A stretch of 64,000 nucleotides of DNA from Paenibacillus lupini (GTDB taxonomy: Bacteria; Bacillota; Bacilli; Paenibacillales; Paenibacillaceae), in NCBI RefSeq assembly GCF_011761355.1, contig NZ_JAASRW010000002.1, positions 682,001-746,000 of the forward strand, in the 5' to 3' direction. Position 1 is the first letter of the stretch; each line of letters starts with the position of its first letter. The translations under genes and the position numbers were made by a program. Shown here one piece after another: positions 17,319 through 26,061 of this stretch. Below the pieces are notes generated by a model. The model worked only from the letters and a program-made list of their open reading frames with translations. It searched no databases and was not told the origin of the DNA.

Positions 17319-18500
17319 ATGAAGACAAGCGGCTATATAAAAGAGCAGCTGCAGCGTCTTTATCCGGATATGGTCCGGTGGCGCAGACATCTCCATCAAA
17401 ATCCGGAGCTGTCTTTCCAAGAGGTACATACTTCTCGTTGGATTGCAGAACAATTGAGAGCATTTGGCTGTGAGGTTCGTGAAGGTGTAGGCGGGCATGG
17501 TCTGCTTGTGACAATCAAAGGAGATTTGGCGGGTCCAGTTGTGGCATTACGTGCAGACATCGATGCACTTCCCATCCAGGATGAGAAAGACTGCGAATAC
17601 AGCTCGAAAGTGCCTGGCGTGATGCACGCATGCGGGCATGATGGGCATACAGCGGCTTTGCTTGCTGTAGCTAGTTATTATCAACAGCATAAGGAAGAGC
17701 TTGCCGGCGAACGCCGTTTATTATTCCAGCCAGCTGAAGAACAGACACCTGGCGGTGCTGTCCGGATGATTGAAGATGGTGCACTTGAGGGTGTAGACGC
17801 GATCTATGGCGTACATTTGTGGGCTCCAATTCCATTTGGAGCTACCTCAACAAAGCCAGGACCATTCATGGCGGCAGCTGATGAATTTACATTAGAGATT
17901 ATTGGCCTTGGCGGACATGGCGGTATGCCGCATAAGACAGTAGATACGATTGTTATTGGATCTTCCTTGGTACAAGCTGTGCAATCTATTGTAGGCCGGA
18001 ATGTTGATCCGCTCAAACCAGCAGTAATAACTATCGGTTCATTCCAAGCGGGGACGACCAATAATGTTATTGCAGAGCGCTGTGTGATGAAAGGTACTGT
18101 GCGTACCTTTGATGAAGAAACACGCCAACTTACGCATGCGAGGCTCGAACAAATTATTAATCATACATGCAGCATGCATGGGGCGAAATATGATTATCAC
18201 ATGCGAATCGGATATCCGCCGGTTGTGAATGATGAGAAGGAAGCGAGCCGGTTCTTCCGGGTGTCGGGAGAACTGTTCGGAGAAGCGAATACCATTCAAT
18301 CGGAAGCGATGATGGTCGCTGAAGACTTTTCGTATTATCTGGAGCAGGTACCGGGATGCTTTATGTTCGTAGGTGCAGGTAATGAAGAGATTGGAGCAAC
18401 GTTTGCCCACCATCATCCGCGTTTTGATATCGATGAACGTGCAATGGTCCATTCTGCTCAATTGCTTATTCAGATGGCGGAAGATTTTGTCGCAGGATGA
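17319..18500 (+). CDS. M20 family amidohydrolase (N-acyl amino acid amidohydrolase type)
   Basis: Cytoplasmic metal-dependent amidohydrolase of 393 residues from the HipO/YxeP/AmaA group. Metal-ligand motifs are visible: ADIDALP, GVMHACGHDGHTA, the PAEEQTPGG glutamates and a C-terminal AEDFSYY; a dimerisation-domain segment GGHGGMPH lies mid-protein. Substrates of the family include N-acyl amino acids, hippurate and indole-acetyl conjugates; I cannot choose. GAGGAGG precedes the ATG. The palindromic array directly upstream suggests tight specific control, perhaps by a substrate-sensing repressor. Confidence 0.9.
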   Translation: MKTSGYIKEQLQRLYPDMVRWRRHLHQNPELSFQEVHTSRWIAEQLRAFGCEVREGVGGHGLLVTIKGDLAGPVVALRADIDALPIQDEKDCEYSSKVPGVMHACGHDGHTAALLAVASYYQQHKEELAGERRLLFQPAEEQTPGGAVRMIEDGALEGVDAIYGVHLWAPIPFGATSTKPGPFMAAADEFTLEIIGLGGHGGMPHKTVDTIVIGSSLVQAVQSIVGRNVDPLKPAVITIGSFQAGTTNNVIAERCVMKGTVRTFDEETRQLTHARLEQIINHTCSMHGAKYDYHMRIGYPPVVNDEKEASRFFRVSGELFGEANTIQSEAMMVAEDFSYYLEQVPGCFMFVGAGNEEIGATFAHHHPRFDIDERAMVHSAQLLIQMAEDFVAG

Positions 18501-18554
18501 GGATCCTTTAGGCTGGTTATCCTAATCGAAGATTCGATTGGGGAGGCTTACTGT

Positions 18555-18977
18555 ATGAGCAATATGATTAAAGATGTTATGTCCTCGCCGTGTATAACGG
18601 CAACTTTATTGGATAATGTTTATGAACTTGCCGTATTAATGAAGCAAAATGATATTGGATTTATTCCTATTGTAGATGGTACAAAGCTGATCGGTGCTGT
18701 AACCGACCGGGATCTAGTTGTAAGGGGATACGCGGAGAAGCATTCTGGTTCAACGGACGTCGAGACTGTAATGACAACGGAGCTTCTCACGGTCACGCCA
18801 GATACTTCTATAGAAGAAGCGGCTGACTTGATGGCTGAGCATCAAATACGTCGACTCCCTGTAGTTAATAATGGTCATTTGGTTGGTGTGGTAGCGATTG
18901 GAGATTTGGCGGTTCGGGATTCGTTCATACAGGAAGCTGGCGCAGCACTTAATAAGATATCAGAGCATGTACATTAA
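18555..18977 (+). CDS. CBS domain pair protein (YhcV-like)
   Basis: Stand-alone tandem CBS protein of 140 residues: CBS1 at about 8-62 with ADP/AMP-type contact GAVTDRDLVVRG, CBS2 at about 72-125 with VGVVAIGDLAVRD. Such pairs bind adenine nucleotides and act as energy-state sensors. The length equals that of B. subtilis YhcV. GGGGAGG precedes the ATG. Confidence 0.9.
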   Translation: MSNMIKDVMSSPCITATLLDNVYELAVLMKQNDIGFIPIVDGTKLIGAVTDRDLVVRGYAEKHSGSTDVETVMTTELLTVTPDTSIEEAADLMAEHQIRRLPVVNNGHLVGVVAIGDLAVRDSFIQEAGAALNKISEHVH

Positions 18978-18985
18978 ATGATTGG

Positions 18986-19032
18986 ACGGGATTCTTCCGG
19001 GGGCAGCAGCCAACGGGAGAGTCCCGTTTTCC
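18986..19032 (+). terminator. Probable terminator after the CBS gene
   Basis: ACGGGA(T)TCT(T)CCG pairs with CGGGAGAGTCCCGT, followed by only four T; imperfect but consistent. Confidence 0.55.
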
Positions 19033-19106
19033 GTATAAAATGATGGATAATTTTGCATACTGTGAGGGGAGTGGTCACTGCTTTTATCATTGGGGGGAAG
19101 ATTGTA

Positions 19107-20774
19107 ATGTTGGAAAAGCAAGATCTACCGTTAATCGTCCAGTCCGATATGACGGTTCTGCTTGATTACGAGCATCCTCGATCGGAGGAAGCGCGTAAGA
19201 AGTTATGCTTGTTCGCCGAGCTGATCAAACGGCCTGGAAACTGGCATACATATAAAATTTCTTCTTTATCCTTATGGAATGCTGCTTCAACAGGCATGGA
19301 TGCACAAATAATTATTGAATCGCTAAGAAGCTATGCCAGATACGGTCTTCCTGGTGTTATGGAGTCTAATATACGTAAGCTTATGGATCGGTATGGCAAG
19401 CTGCGGCTCCAGATATACGAAGACAAGCTTTTGCTTGCTGGTGAGGAAGTCCTTCTGAATGAGCTTGCTGCTCATAAGGCGATATTGGAATGTTTAGGGG
19501 AACGATCTAGCGGAGGGGCTTGGGCAGTTAATCCCGAATATCGAGGTCAGCTAAAACAAGAGCTTATCCGTCTAGGTTACCCGGTTCTGGATCTTGCAGG
19601 CTACCACACAGGGGAGGCTTTGTCAGTTGCATTGCGGCCAGCCACCTTGCAAGGGAAGCCTTTCTCATTACGGGATTATCAGCGGCAGGCGGTTGAGCTC
19701 TTTTATAAAGAAGGTACGATCCAAGGCGGCAGCGGTGTTATTGTACTTCCATGCGGAGCAGGCAAAACGATTGTTGGCATTGCTGCACTCGCGAGGCTGA
19801 ACAGTGCAACTTTGATCTTGACGTCTAATGCAACCAGCGTGCAGCAGTGGAAAGAAGAATTGCTTGATAAAACGACGCTCCAGCCATCGGAAGTAGGCGA
19901 ATATACAGGAGCTTCGAAGCAGGTTCGACCGGTTACCATTGCAACCTATCAGATTCTGACCCACCGCAAATCGAAGAAGGATTCCTTTAGTCATATGAAG
20001 TTATTCTCGGAGCGGGATTGGGGTCTCATTATATACGACGAAGTACATCTTTTGCCTGCTCCTGTGTTCCGGATGACAGCTGAAATCCAGGCAACTCGAA
20101 GATTGGGGCTGACAGCTACCTTGGTTCGCGAGGACGGCTGTGAAGAGGATGTATTCTCATTAATTGGACCTAAGCAATTTGAGCTGCAATGGAAAACAGT
20201 CGAAGCGGAGGGCCATATTGCTACCGTCAAATGCACAGAAATTCGCGTACCACTGGATCAAGGGATGTCGGAGCTTTATCATTCCGCAGAGAAACGTTCA
20301 AGGCTTCGGCTTGCAGCAGAGAATCCCGGTAAGGTCGCCGTCGTGAGGCAGCTTCTGGAACGGCATAATGGCACTCCAACCCTCATTATCGGTCAATATT
20401 TGAGCCAGCTGCATTCCATCGCGGATACCCTGAAGGTGCCGGTCATTACAGGTGAGCTGCCACAGGAGGAACGTCAAACCTTGTATGAGCAATTTAAGTC
20501 GGGAGAGGTTCCAGTTCTTGCTGTTTCGAAGGTAGCGAATTTTGCAGTAGACCTGCCAGATGCAGCTGTTGCCATTCAAATCTCAGGAAGCTATGGCTCA
20601 AGGCAAGAAGAGGCACAGCGTATTGGAAGGATATTACGTCCGAAAGATGGTTTAAATGAGGCCTGGTTTTATACCGTTGTGTCTGATGACACGAGTGAAA
20701 CCGATTATGCCGCGAGACGACAGCTGTTTCTGCTGGAGCAAGGCTATCAATACGAGCTCGAGAAATCACCTTAA
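19107..20774 (+). CDS. XPB-type superfamily 2 DNA helicase
   Basis: ATP-dependent 3'-5' DNA translocase of the XPB/Ssl2 class, 555 residues. The N-terminal 100 residues, with LIVQSDMTVLLDY, match the XPB-associated N-terminal domain. The helicase core has Walker A GAGKT at 217-221, DEVH at 311-314, LTATLVREDG containing the XPB-specific RED motif, and QRIGRILRP (motif VI). The start at 19107 follows GGGGGGAAG; a longer frame from 19053 lacks a ribosome site. The partner gene begins 15 bases after the stop. Known bacterial XPB enzymes unwind DNA in vitro; the cellular role in Firmicutes is not clear to me. Confidence 0.9.
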   Translation: MLEKQDLPLIVQSDMTVLLDYEHPRSEEARKKLCLFAELIKRPGNWHTYKISSLSLWNAASTGMDAQIIIESLRSYARYGLPGVMESNIRKLMDRYGKLRLQIYEDKLLLAGEEVLLNELAAHKAILECLGERSSGGAWAVNPEYRGQLKQELIRLGYPVLDLAGYHTGEALSVALRPATLQGKPFSLRDYQRQAVELFYKEGTIQGGSGVIVLPCGAGKTIVGIAALARLNSATLILTSNATSVQQWKEELLDKTTLQPSEVGEYTGASKQVRPVTIATYQILTHRKSKKDSFSHMKLFSERDWGLIIYDEVHLLPAPVFRMTAEIQATRRLGLTATLVREDGCEEDVFSLIGPKQFELQWKTVEAEGHIATVKCTEIRVPLDQGMSELYHSAEKRSRLRLAAENPGKVAVVRQLLERHNGTPTLIIGQYLSQLHSIADTLKVPVITGELPQEERQTLYEQFKSGEVPVLAVSKVANFAVDLPDAAVAIQISGSYGSRQEEAQRIGRILRPKDGLNEAWFYTVVSDDTSETDYAARRQLFLLEQGYQYELEKSP

Positions 20775-20789
20775 GGGAGGAATCACTTC

Positions 20790-22571
20790 GTGTTTGTGAA
20801 AGAATGGTCGGAGAAGCTGACAAACCATGCTAAGCAGCAATTCATGAATTCTTCCTTTTGGATAGACGCTGCTTCACACGGGCTTAGCTGGGAAGAGGCT
20901 GTTATCGATATGCCGACCGTTAAGGCGGCAGTTAACCGGATGGATAAAGCAAGTACCGCTGTCTTGCGCGCGTTCTATAGTTGCTTTGGAGCCGGTCCTG
21001 TTCACGAGGAACGGCTTTTTTCTTCAGGAGCACTCCGAACGGATTTGTCAGGTGCGGAATTTCGTTACGGGCTTATCCAATTACAAAATGCTGGAATCCT
21101 CTTTGCACTGCGCAAAGGCTGGGGAGAGCGTTTATATGCATTGCCAAGCGATTGCTTTATGATATGGCATCATATATTGTTCCCGATTGATGCAGAGCCC
21201 TCAGCCATTAATAGCGGCTATGGGCACTGGGAACAGAAGCAGGAGGAGTCGCCTAATGTATTGCTTGGCAGACAACTGCTTGCGGCCTGGGCGGAGTTGG
21301 GCAGATCTGGACTAGGGCTGACGACAAAGGGTACTCTCCCCAAAAAAACAGCTGCCAAAGTAGCTCAGGCAATTGGATTGGCTGATTCGGATCTACTACA
21401 AGCTGGATGGCAGGCTGAGCCTGAGGATCCATACGCGCCGGTGCTATCTTTTGTGCTGAAGCTTAGCTTCCAACTAGGAGTACTGACTTGTGCTGACGGC
21501 AGGCTGAAGTGGGAGGAGGACGCTCTTGCTGCATGGATGAATCAATCCGAAGCCTCACGTGAGGCTCATCTGCTCCGGTGGTGTTTGGATGAACTGCTGA
21601 CAAAGGCCCGTAATGCGGCTGCTCTTCTTATTCGTTTAGCTCCTGGAGTATGGTATTCCGAGCTGGAATTAGAAAGGCAGCTTAATCGTATAGGAATGGA
21701 AACAGACGAATGGGGAGCTCAATCGAATTGGGCAAGCTGGTTGAACCTTCTGCGTGCACTAGGCTGGATAGAGCTGGCTCATACAGATAGTGAGAAGTTG
21801 CTGCGCTGGACGATCCGACCTCAAGATTTGCTCGAGAAACAGCAAGGAAAAACTTCATTTGAACCCATTCTCCTGGAGCCTAATGGTGATATTATCGTGC
21901 TTCCAGGCTGTCACTACAGCATTCGCTGGGAGCTGGAGCTCATTGCTGAGCGAAAAAGCGAAGATCATATTTCGATCTGGAAGTTGACTCGCCAATCAAT
22001 AGGAAGGGCATTAGAATATGGCCGGACGATTTCGACGATTATGACTTTTTTACATATGGCATCTGGGGATGCTCCACTATCCCCTTTATTAGAATCCAGC
22101 CTTGCAGACTGGGGGAAGCAGGGAGCAGGCCAGGAGGCTCTGCTAGTGGAAAGATTTCATTCGTATCCACCAATGCCGCTAACTGCTCAATCAGCGAGTG
22201 AGATTGTCTTAAAGTCGCCTCTCCAAACGCTGGAGCACTATGAGCTTATGAACCACGAGGACTTTACCATTGAGAGATTCCTGCCCGAACTGGATCGAGT
22301 GCCGTTAAGCTGGATTCAGCAGTTAAGGTCCTACCATCATTCGACGCGTCTTGAAATATTGGAGAAAGCTTTGAGCTGGCAGACGCCAGTTCAACTAAGC
22401 ATAGATGAGTCTGTTGTGGCCTTTGTTCCTGCCAAGCTGGAAAGGCTGGAGGGGGGCTGGACGGTCACCGGCATCTTGCGGGAGGATCATTCGTATCGGG
22501 AAGTTTGCTTAACCCCGGAAATGTGGCAGGGGATGAAGTTGGTTGTTCCGGGAGCGAGTGGATTTGTGTAA
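20790..22571 (+). CDS. Helicase-associated protein, partner of XPB
   Basis: Protein of 593 residues translated from a GTG behind AAGGGAGG. A central stretch (about 360-450: FEPILLEPNGDIIVLPG then KLTRQSIGRALEYG) matches the XPB/Ssl2-like N-terminal domain, also present at the start of the upstream helicase, so the two proteins share a domain. The N-terminal half looks like repeated winged-helix modules. I see no nuclease or ATPase motif. Similar proteins are encoded next to XPB in actinobacteria and other Firmicutes, which suggests a complex. The 15-base gap makes an operon very likely. Confidence 0.82.
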   Translation: MFVKEWSEKLTNHAKQQFMNSSFWIDAASHGLSWEEAVIDMPTVKAAVNRMDKASTAVLRAFYSCFGAGPVHEERLFSSGALRTDLSGAEFRYGLIQLQNAGILFALRKGWGERLYALPSDCFMIWHHILFPIDAEPSAINSGYGHWEQKQEESPNVLLGRQLLAAWAELGRSGLGLTTKGTLPKKTAAKVAQAIGLADSDLLQAGWQAEPEDPYAPVLSFVLKLSFQLGVLTCADGRLKWEEDALAAWMNQSEASREAHLLRWCLDELLTKARNAAALLIRLAPGVWYSELELERQLNRIGMETDEWGAQSNWASWLNLLRALGWIELAHTDSEKLLRWTIRPQDLLEKQQGKTSFEPILLEPNGDIIVLPGCHYSIRWELELIAERKSEDHISIWKLTRQSIGRALEYGRTISTIMTFLHMASGDAPLSPLLESSLADWGKQGAGQEALLVERFHSYPPMPLTAQSASEIVLKSPLQTLEHYELMNHEDFTIERFLPELDRVPLSWIQQLRSYHHSTRLEILEKALSWQTPVQLSIDESVVAFVPAKLERLEGGWTVTGILREDHSYREVCLTPEMWQGMKLVVPGASGFV

Positions 22572-22644
22572 AATTGTATCTATTCGTTGAATGATTATGA
22601 TATGATAGAATGGAAGTAAGCGTTTAAGAAAATGAGGTGAACAA

Positions 22645-23121
22645 ATGCCAACGACCACGGTTCTGTCTGAAAATGGTGCAAGCGGCGTTTCTTCGCTGGA
22701 CATGGCGTCGCTGCTGCTATGTGCGTACGAGCTAGGTGATCAGATTAATCAATCAGCGGAAGTTGCTGATTATCTATATTGGAAAGAAGCTGTACACCAG
22801 GACGATCAGGTGAAGCAATTGTCCAGACAATTCGAGAAAGCGAAGGAGCTGTTCTCGGAATGCCAGCGATTCGGAAGATTTCATCCGGATTACCATTCAG
22901 CTAAGGACAAAGTAAAGCAAATCGAGCGGGAGCTGGACCAGATCGAAGCGGTTAAACGTTTCAAGCTGGCCGAGCAAATGGTTGATACAATGCTATATGA
23001 TGTATCACGCACGATTGCGGAATCGGTATCCGATACGATCAAGGTACCGGGCAATGAAGGGAAAACGGGCGGCTGCGGAAGCGGCGGATCATGTAGCTGT
23101 GGAAGCGGCGGCTGCGGCTAG
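22645..23121 (+). CDS. ylbF: YlbF family regulator with Cys-rich C-terminal tail
   Basis: Helical protein of 158 residues; the core (about 15-130) matches YlbF/YmcA, subunits of the Y-complex that assists RNase Y-dependent mRNA maturation, competence, sporulation and biofilm formation in B. subtilis. The end of the protein is a Gly/Ser/Cys tail with four cysteines (GGCGSGGSCSCGSGGCG). The Y-complex carries iron-sulfur clusters and cysteines of YlbF take part, so the tail is a plausible ligand site. GAGGTGA precedes the ATG. ylbG follows after 34 bases, as in B. subtilis. Confidence 0.92.
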   Translation: MPTTTVLSENGASGVSSLDMASLLLCAYELGDQINQSAEVADYLYWKEAVHQDDQVKQLSRQFEKAKELFSECQRFGRFHPDYHSAKDKVKQIERELDQIEAVKRFKLAEQMVDTMLYDVSRTIAESVSDTIKVPGNEGKTGGCGSGGSCSCGSGGCG

Positions 23122-23155
23122 CCCTTTGCTTGATTCGACTCGACGGAGGGAATAG

Positions 23156-23422
23156 ATGTTGTTACCGGAACGTACAGGTTATATTATATGGGTCAGTGAT
23201 CTGAAAGCGGCAAGGACGCTGGAAAAGTACGGAACCGTTCATTATATGTCACGTAAAATGCATTATGTAGTCATTTACATGAACGCGGAACGTGCGGAGG
23301 AAGCAGTGAAGAGCATTAGCCGTCTTCCATTTGTCCGTAAGGTAGAGCGGTCCTACCGAAATGAACTGAAAACCGAGTACACGAAAGATAATGAAGATAA
23401 AACAAGATTTTATAGCATGTAA
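23156..23422 (+). CDS. ylbG: YlbG family protein (DUF2129)
   Basis: Small cytoplasmic protein of 88 residues with the DUF2129 pattern: ERTGYIIWVSDLKAARTLEKYGTVHYMSRKMHYVV... and a basic C-terminus. No function is established. ylbF-ylbG order is conserved in Bacillales and the pair ends in a strong terminator here. CGGAGGG precedes the ATG at 23156. Confidence 0.9.
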   Translation: MLLPERTGYIIWVSDLKAARTLEKYGTVHYMSRKMHYVVIYMNAERAEEAVKSISRLPFVRKVERSYRNELKTEYTKDNEDKTRFYSM

Positions 23423-23440
23423 TAAAAATATTATTACTCG

Positions 23441-23491
23441 GAAGATCGCTGGTACACGATGTGACCATGTATACGGCGATCTTCTTTCTTT
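23441..23491 (+). terminator. Terminator after ylbG
   Basis: GAAGATCGC / GCGATCTTC arms with a 26-base loop, T-rich tail. Confidence 0.75.
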
Positions 23492-23540
23492 TATTAAGTT
23501 TTACAAATAATTACATTTTTGGTCTTAGTTTATTTTTTTG

Positions 23541-23568
23541 TTGAAATCTCGGACGAACATGGTAAAAT
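23541..23568 (+). promoter_or_regulatory. Promoter of the 145-aa unknown gene
   Basis: TTGAAA at 23541-23546, 16-base spacer, TAAAAT at 23563-23568. Confidence 0.6.
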
Positions 23569-23630
23569 ACTGATATACATAAGAAATTGGTAAAAAAGAC
23601 CTGGTTCCTAAGACGGGGGTGTGATGGACG

Positions 23631-24068
23631 ATGAAGGACAAAATGACTAGAAGATGGAGCACTTATGAAACTTTTTATGTCGAATTAGGCGATAAGAAAG
23701 TAGCAGACATCGTCATTACTAACCATGCCAGGAGCCGGTGGATGGATCGGGTGGAGAGCGAGAAGACAGGATATGAGGATATCGCCGAGTTTTTATGGGA
23801 ATGTTTGAAGCAAGATCGAATTGAGCCCTATTATCGTAACGAAGAAGATGTCTATTTAATAGATGATGATCTCGTATTTGTAGCGGAGTTTGCAACATCT
23901 GAAACCGATCTGGATCTGCTAGGCAATCAACTTCATAAGATGATCGTTGTTACCTTCCTAGGGCGTATGTCAGAGACGATAGAATTGCGTGACCTGAAGT
24001 CGTATTATTCCTGGCTTCGTCATTCGAGACGTATGACCTTGGTGAAAAACAGTCGTAAGAGAAAATAA
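23631..24068 (+). CDS. Unrecognised 145-residue protein with a HARSRW motif
   Basis: Soluble, acidic in the middle and basic at the end (KNSRKRK). Around residues 30-45 it reads VITNHARSRWMDRV, a His-Ala-Arg-x-Arg pattern seen near the start of several small RelE-like or DUF4258-type proteins, but the rest does not let me place it. It has its own promoter, a GGGGGTG ribosome site and a strong terminator, so it is a genuine single gene rather than a chance frame. No cognate antitoxin-like gene is adjacent, which argues against a toxin. Confidence 0.7.
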   Translation: MKDKMTRRWSTYETFYVELGDKKVADIVITNHARSRWMDRVESEKTGYEDIAEFLWECLKQDRIEPYYRNEEDVYLIDDDLVFVAEFATSETDLDLLGNQLHKMIVVTFLGRMSETIELRDLKSYYSWLRHSRRMTLVKNSRKRK

Positions 24069-24085
24069 TCGAAGCATTGCAGTTG

Positions 24086-24123
24086 GCGCAGCATCCTTAA
24101 CTTAAGGATGCTGCGCTTTTTTG
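24086..24123 (+). terminator. Terminator after the 145-aa gene
   Basis: Perfect 15-bp inverted repeat GCGCAGCATCCTTAA / TTAAGGATGCTGCGC followed by six T. Confidence 0.9.
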
Positions 24124-24172
24124 CTTTCGATTGTAGTATAATAACCGCTAAGAAGAGAGGAAGGTCGGAAAG

Positions 24173-25084
24173 ATGGCGCTTAATTTTCATCAACTTCATA
24201 TTTTTTATACGGTAGCTGAACGGGGGAGCTTCTCTGCAGCCGCCCAATCGCTGCATATGACACAACCAGCAGTTACGATGCAAGTACAGTCGCTTGAGGA
24301 CTATTTTGGAACCAAGCTGCTGCAGCGATCGACCAAACGAATTGACTTGACCGAAGCAGGCCGGGCGTTAATGCCTTATGCGAGAAGAAGCATTGAGCTG
24401 ATTCGTGACACGGACCAAGCGATGTCTACCTTTACTGCACACTTAAAGGGAAGGCTGCTGCTTGGAGCCAGCCTGACCATTGGAGAATACATATTGCCGC
24501 GTCTGCTTGGACCTTTTGGGCAGACGTTTCCAGATATAGCAATTAGCATGAAGGTTATGAATACGGCACAGATTATGGAAGAGATTATGAATCATCAGCT
24601 TACATTTGGCTTGATAGAAGCACCTGTTAACCATCCTGATATGCAGATGGAAGCGGTCATGAGCGATGAATTGAAGCTGATCGTGCCTAAAGACCATCCA
24701 CTTTCGAAACGTTCTACGGTTCTGCTGGATGAAGTAGCGGATTATCCGTTTGTGCTGCGGGAGCAAGGCTCCGGCACACGTCTAGTTATGGAGGAGCAGC
24801 TGAAGCGCAAGAATATCGATCCCGCTGATTTAAAAATCGTCATGGAGCTGGGCAGTACAGGGGCGGTTAAGTCAGCGGTAGAAGCAGGTCTTGGAGTGTC
24901 TTTCGTCTCTGAATCATCGATAAAACATGAAGTAGCACTAGGTCTCCTGCATGTAGTGCCAATCGCAGACACCAGATTTAAACGACAGTTTTATTCAATT
25001 TATCAGAAATCAACCCTGCTGCCGATTTCGGCAGTGACGTTTTTAACTTTCTTAAGAGAGAAGGATTTGCAGCAATGGTTGTAG
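24173..25084 (+). CDS. LysR family transcriptional regulator
   Basis: DNA-binding regulator of 303 residues. The N-terminal winged helix (1-60: HQLHIFYTVAERGSFSAAAQ) is followed by a substrate-binding domain (about 90-295) with the FGLIEAPV and LREQGSGTR segments typical of CysB/YeiE-like members. The gene overlaps the PHP gene by 10 bases, so the two are co-translated; LysR proteins usually control a divergent gene, so this same-strand overlap is less usual. Confidence 0.93.
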   Translation: MALNFHQLHIFYTVAERGSFSAAAQSLHMTQPAVTMQVQSLEDYFGTKLLQRSTKRIDLTEAGRALMPYARRSIELIRDTDQAMSTFTAHLKGRLLLGASLTIGEYILPRLLGPFGQTFPDIAISMKVMNTAQIMEEIMNHQLTFGLIEAPVNHPDMQMEAVMSDELKLIVPKDHPLSKRSTVLLDEVADYPFVLREQGSGTRLVMEEQLKRKNIDPADLKIVMELGSTGAVKSAVEAGLGVSFVSESSIKHEVALGLLHVVPIADTRFKRQFYSIYQKSTLLPISAVTFLTFLREKDLQQWL

Positions 25085-25932
25085 GAAGAGCAGATTTACA
25101 TGCCCACACAACGGCTTCCGATGGAACGATGTCTCCTGCAGCAGTTGTTGCCCGTGCTAAGGCGGCTGGTCTTGCTGCTGTAGCTATAACAGATCATGAC
25201 ACGATGGCAGGGGTAGAGGAAGCGATTGCCGAAGGGCAGAAGATAGGGATTATCGTTGTTCCCGGTATTGAGCTGAGTACAGTTGCTGATGGTCGCGATA
25301 TTCATATTCTTGCTTATTACGCGAATGGGCAGGATGAAGTGTGGCAGGAGCGTTTGGCAGGACTTCGGACGACACGCGGCAGACGTAATGAGATGATCGT
25401 CAATCGGCTTGTGGAGCTTGGCGTATCTATCTCCATGCAGGAAGTGGAACAGATTGCCGCAGAACAAGCAGGAGCTAGTAGCGGCAAAGGAAAAACAATT
25501 GGAAGGCCGCATATTGCCGAGCTGCTCATTCGGAAAGGTGTCGTTGCAACTATGTCAGAAGCCTTTGACCGATATTTGGCTGAAGGCGGCGCTGCTTATG
25601 TTAATCCTCCTCGGTTACATCCCTTTGAAGCGATAGAATGGATCCGCGAAGCGGGAGGCACAAGTAGTATCGCCCATCCCGGCTTATATAACCGTGATGA
25701 TCTCGTCGAGCAGTTAATTAGCAAAGGGATTCAAGGCATAGAGGTCTATCACTCCGATCATGGTCCCGAAGAAGAAGAGCGGTATAGACAGATTGCTGAG
25801 CGGCATGGACTGATCATGACAGGTGGGTCCGATTTTCACGGTGAGCGTCAAGGGGAAGTATTTCATGGTGAACTCGGCAGCAGGACCGTGGATGCTGCTG
25901 TGCTTGAACAGTTAAAGCCGGATTCAGAATAG
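25075..25932 (+). CDS. PHP-domain phosphoesterase (TrpH/RNase AM-like)
   Basis: Metal-dependent phosphoesterase of 285 residues. PHP metal motifs are clear: ADLHAHTTASDG near the start, AITDHDTM, a central SIAHPG and a late GGSDFHG. The closest functional families are nucleoside 3',5'-bisphosphate phosphatase / 5'-3' exoribonuclease (YciV/RNase AM) and uncharacterised TrpH. The ATG lies inside the end of the LysR gene. It ends before a terminator shared with rqcH. Confidence 0.88.
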   Translation: MVVGRADLHAHTTASDGTMSPAAVVARAKAAGLAAVAITDHDTMAGVEEAIAEGQKIGIIVVPGIELSTVADGRDIHILAYYANGQDEVWQERLAGLRTTRGRRNEMIVNRLVELGVSISMQEVEQIAAEQAGASSGKGKTIGRPHIAELLIRKGVVATMSEAFDRYLAEGGAAYVNPPRLHPFEAIEWIREAGGTSSIAHPGLYNRDDLVEQLISKGIQGIEVYHSDHGPEEEERYRQIAERHGLIMTGGSDFHGERQGEVFHGELGSRTVDAAVLEQLKPDSE

Positions 25933-26005
25933 ATGTTTATAACCCCGAGCAATGGCGATCGGAAGAACATTCCAATGCGCTGCCTGCCGTTTTAACCCAA
26001 ATGAA

Positions 26006-26056
26006 ATAGGGTCTGTCACATCGTCATAATGAATGACTTTGGAGACAGACCCTTTA
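26006..26056. terminator. Bidirectional terminator between the PHP gene and rqcH
   Basis: AGGGTCTGTC / GACAGACCCT arms with a 26-base loop, T-rich tail rightwards and A-rich start leftwards. Confidence 0.75.
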
Positions 26057-26061
26057 TTCGT

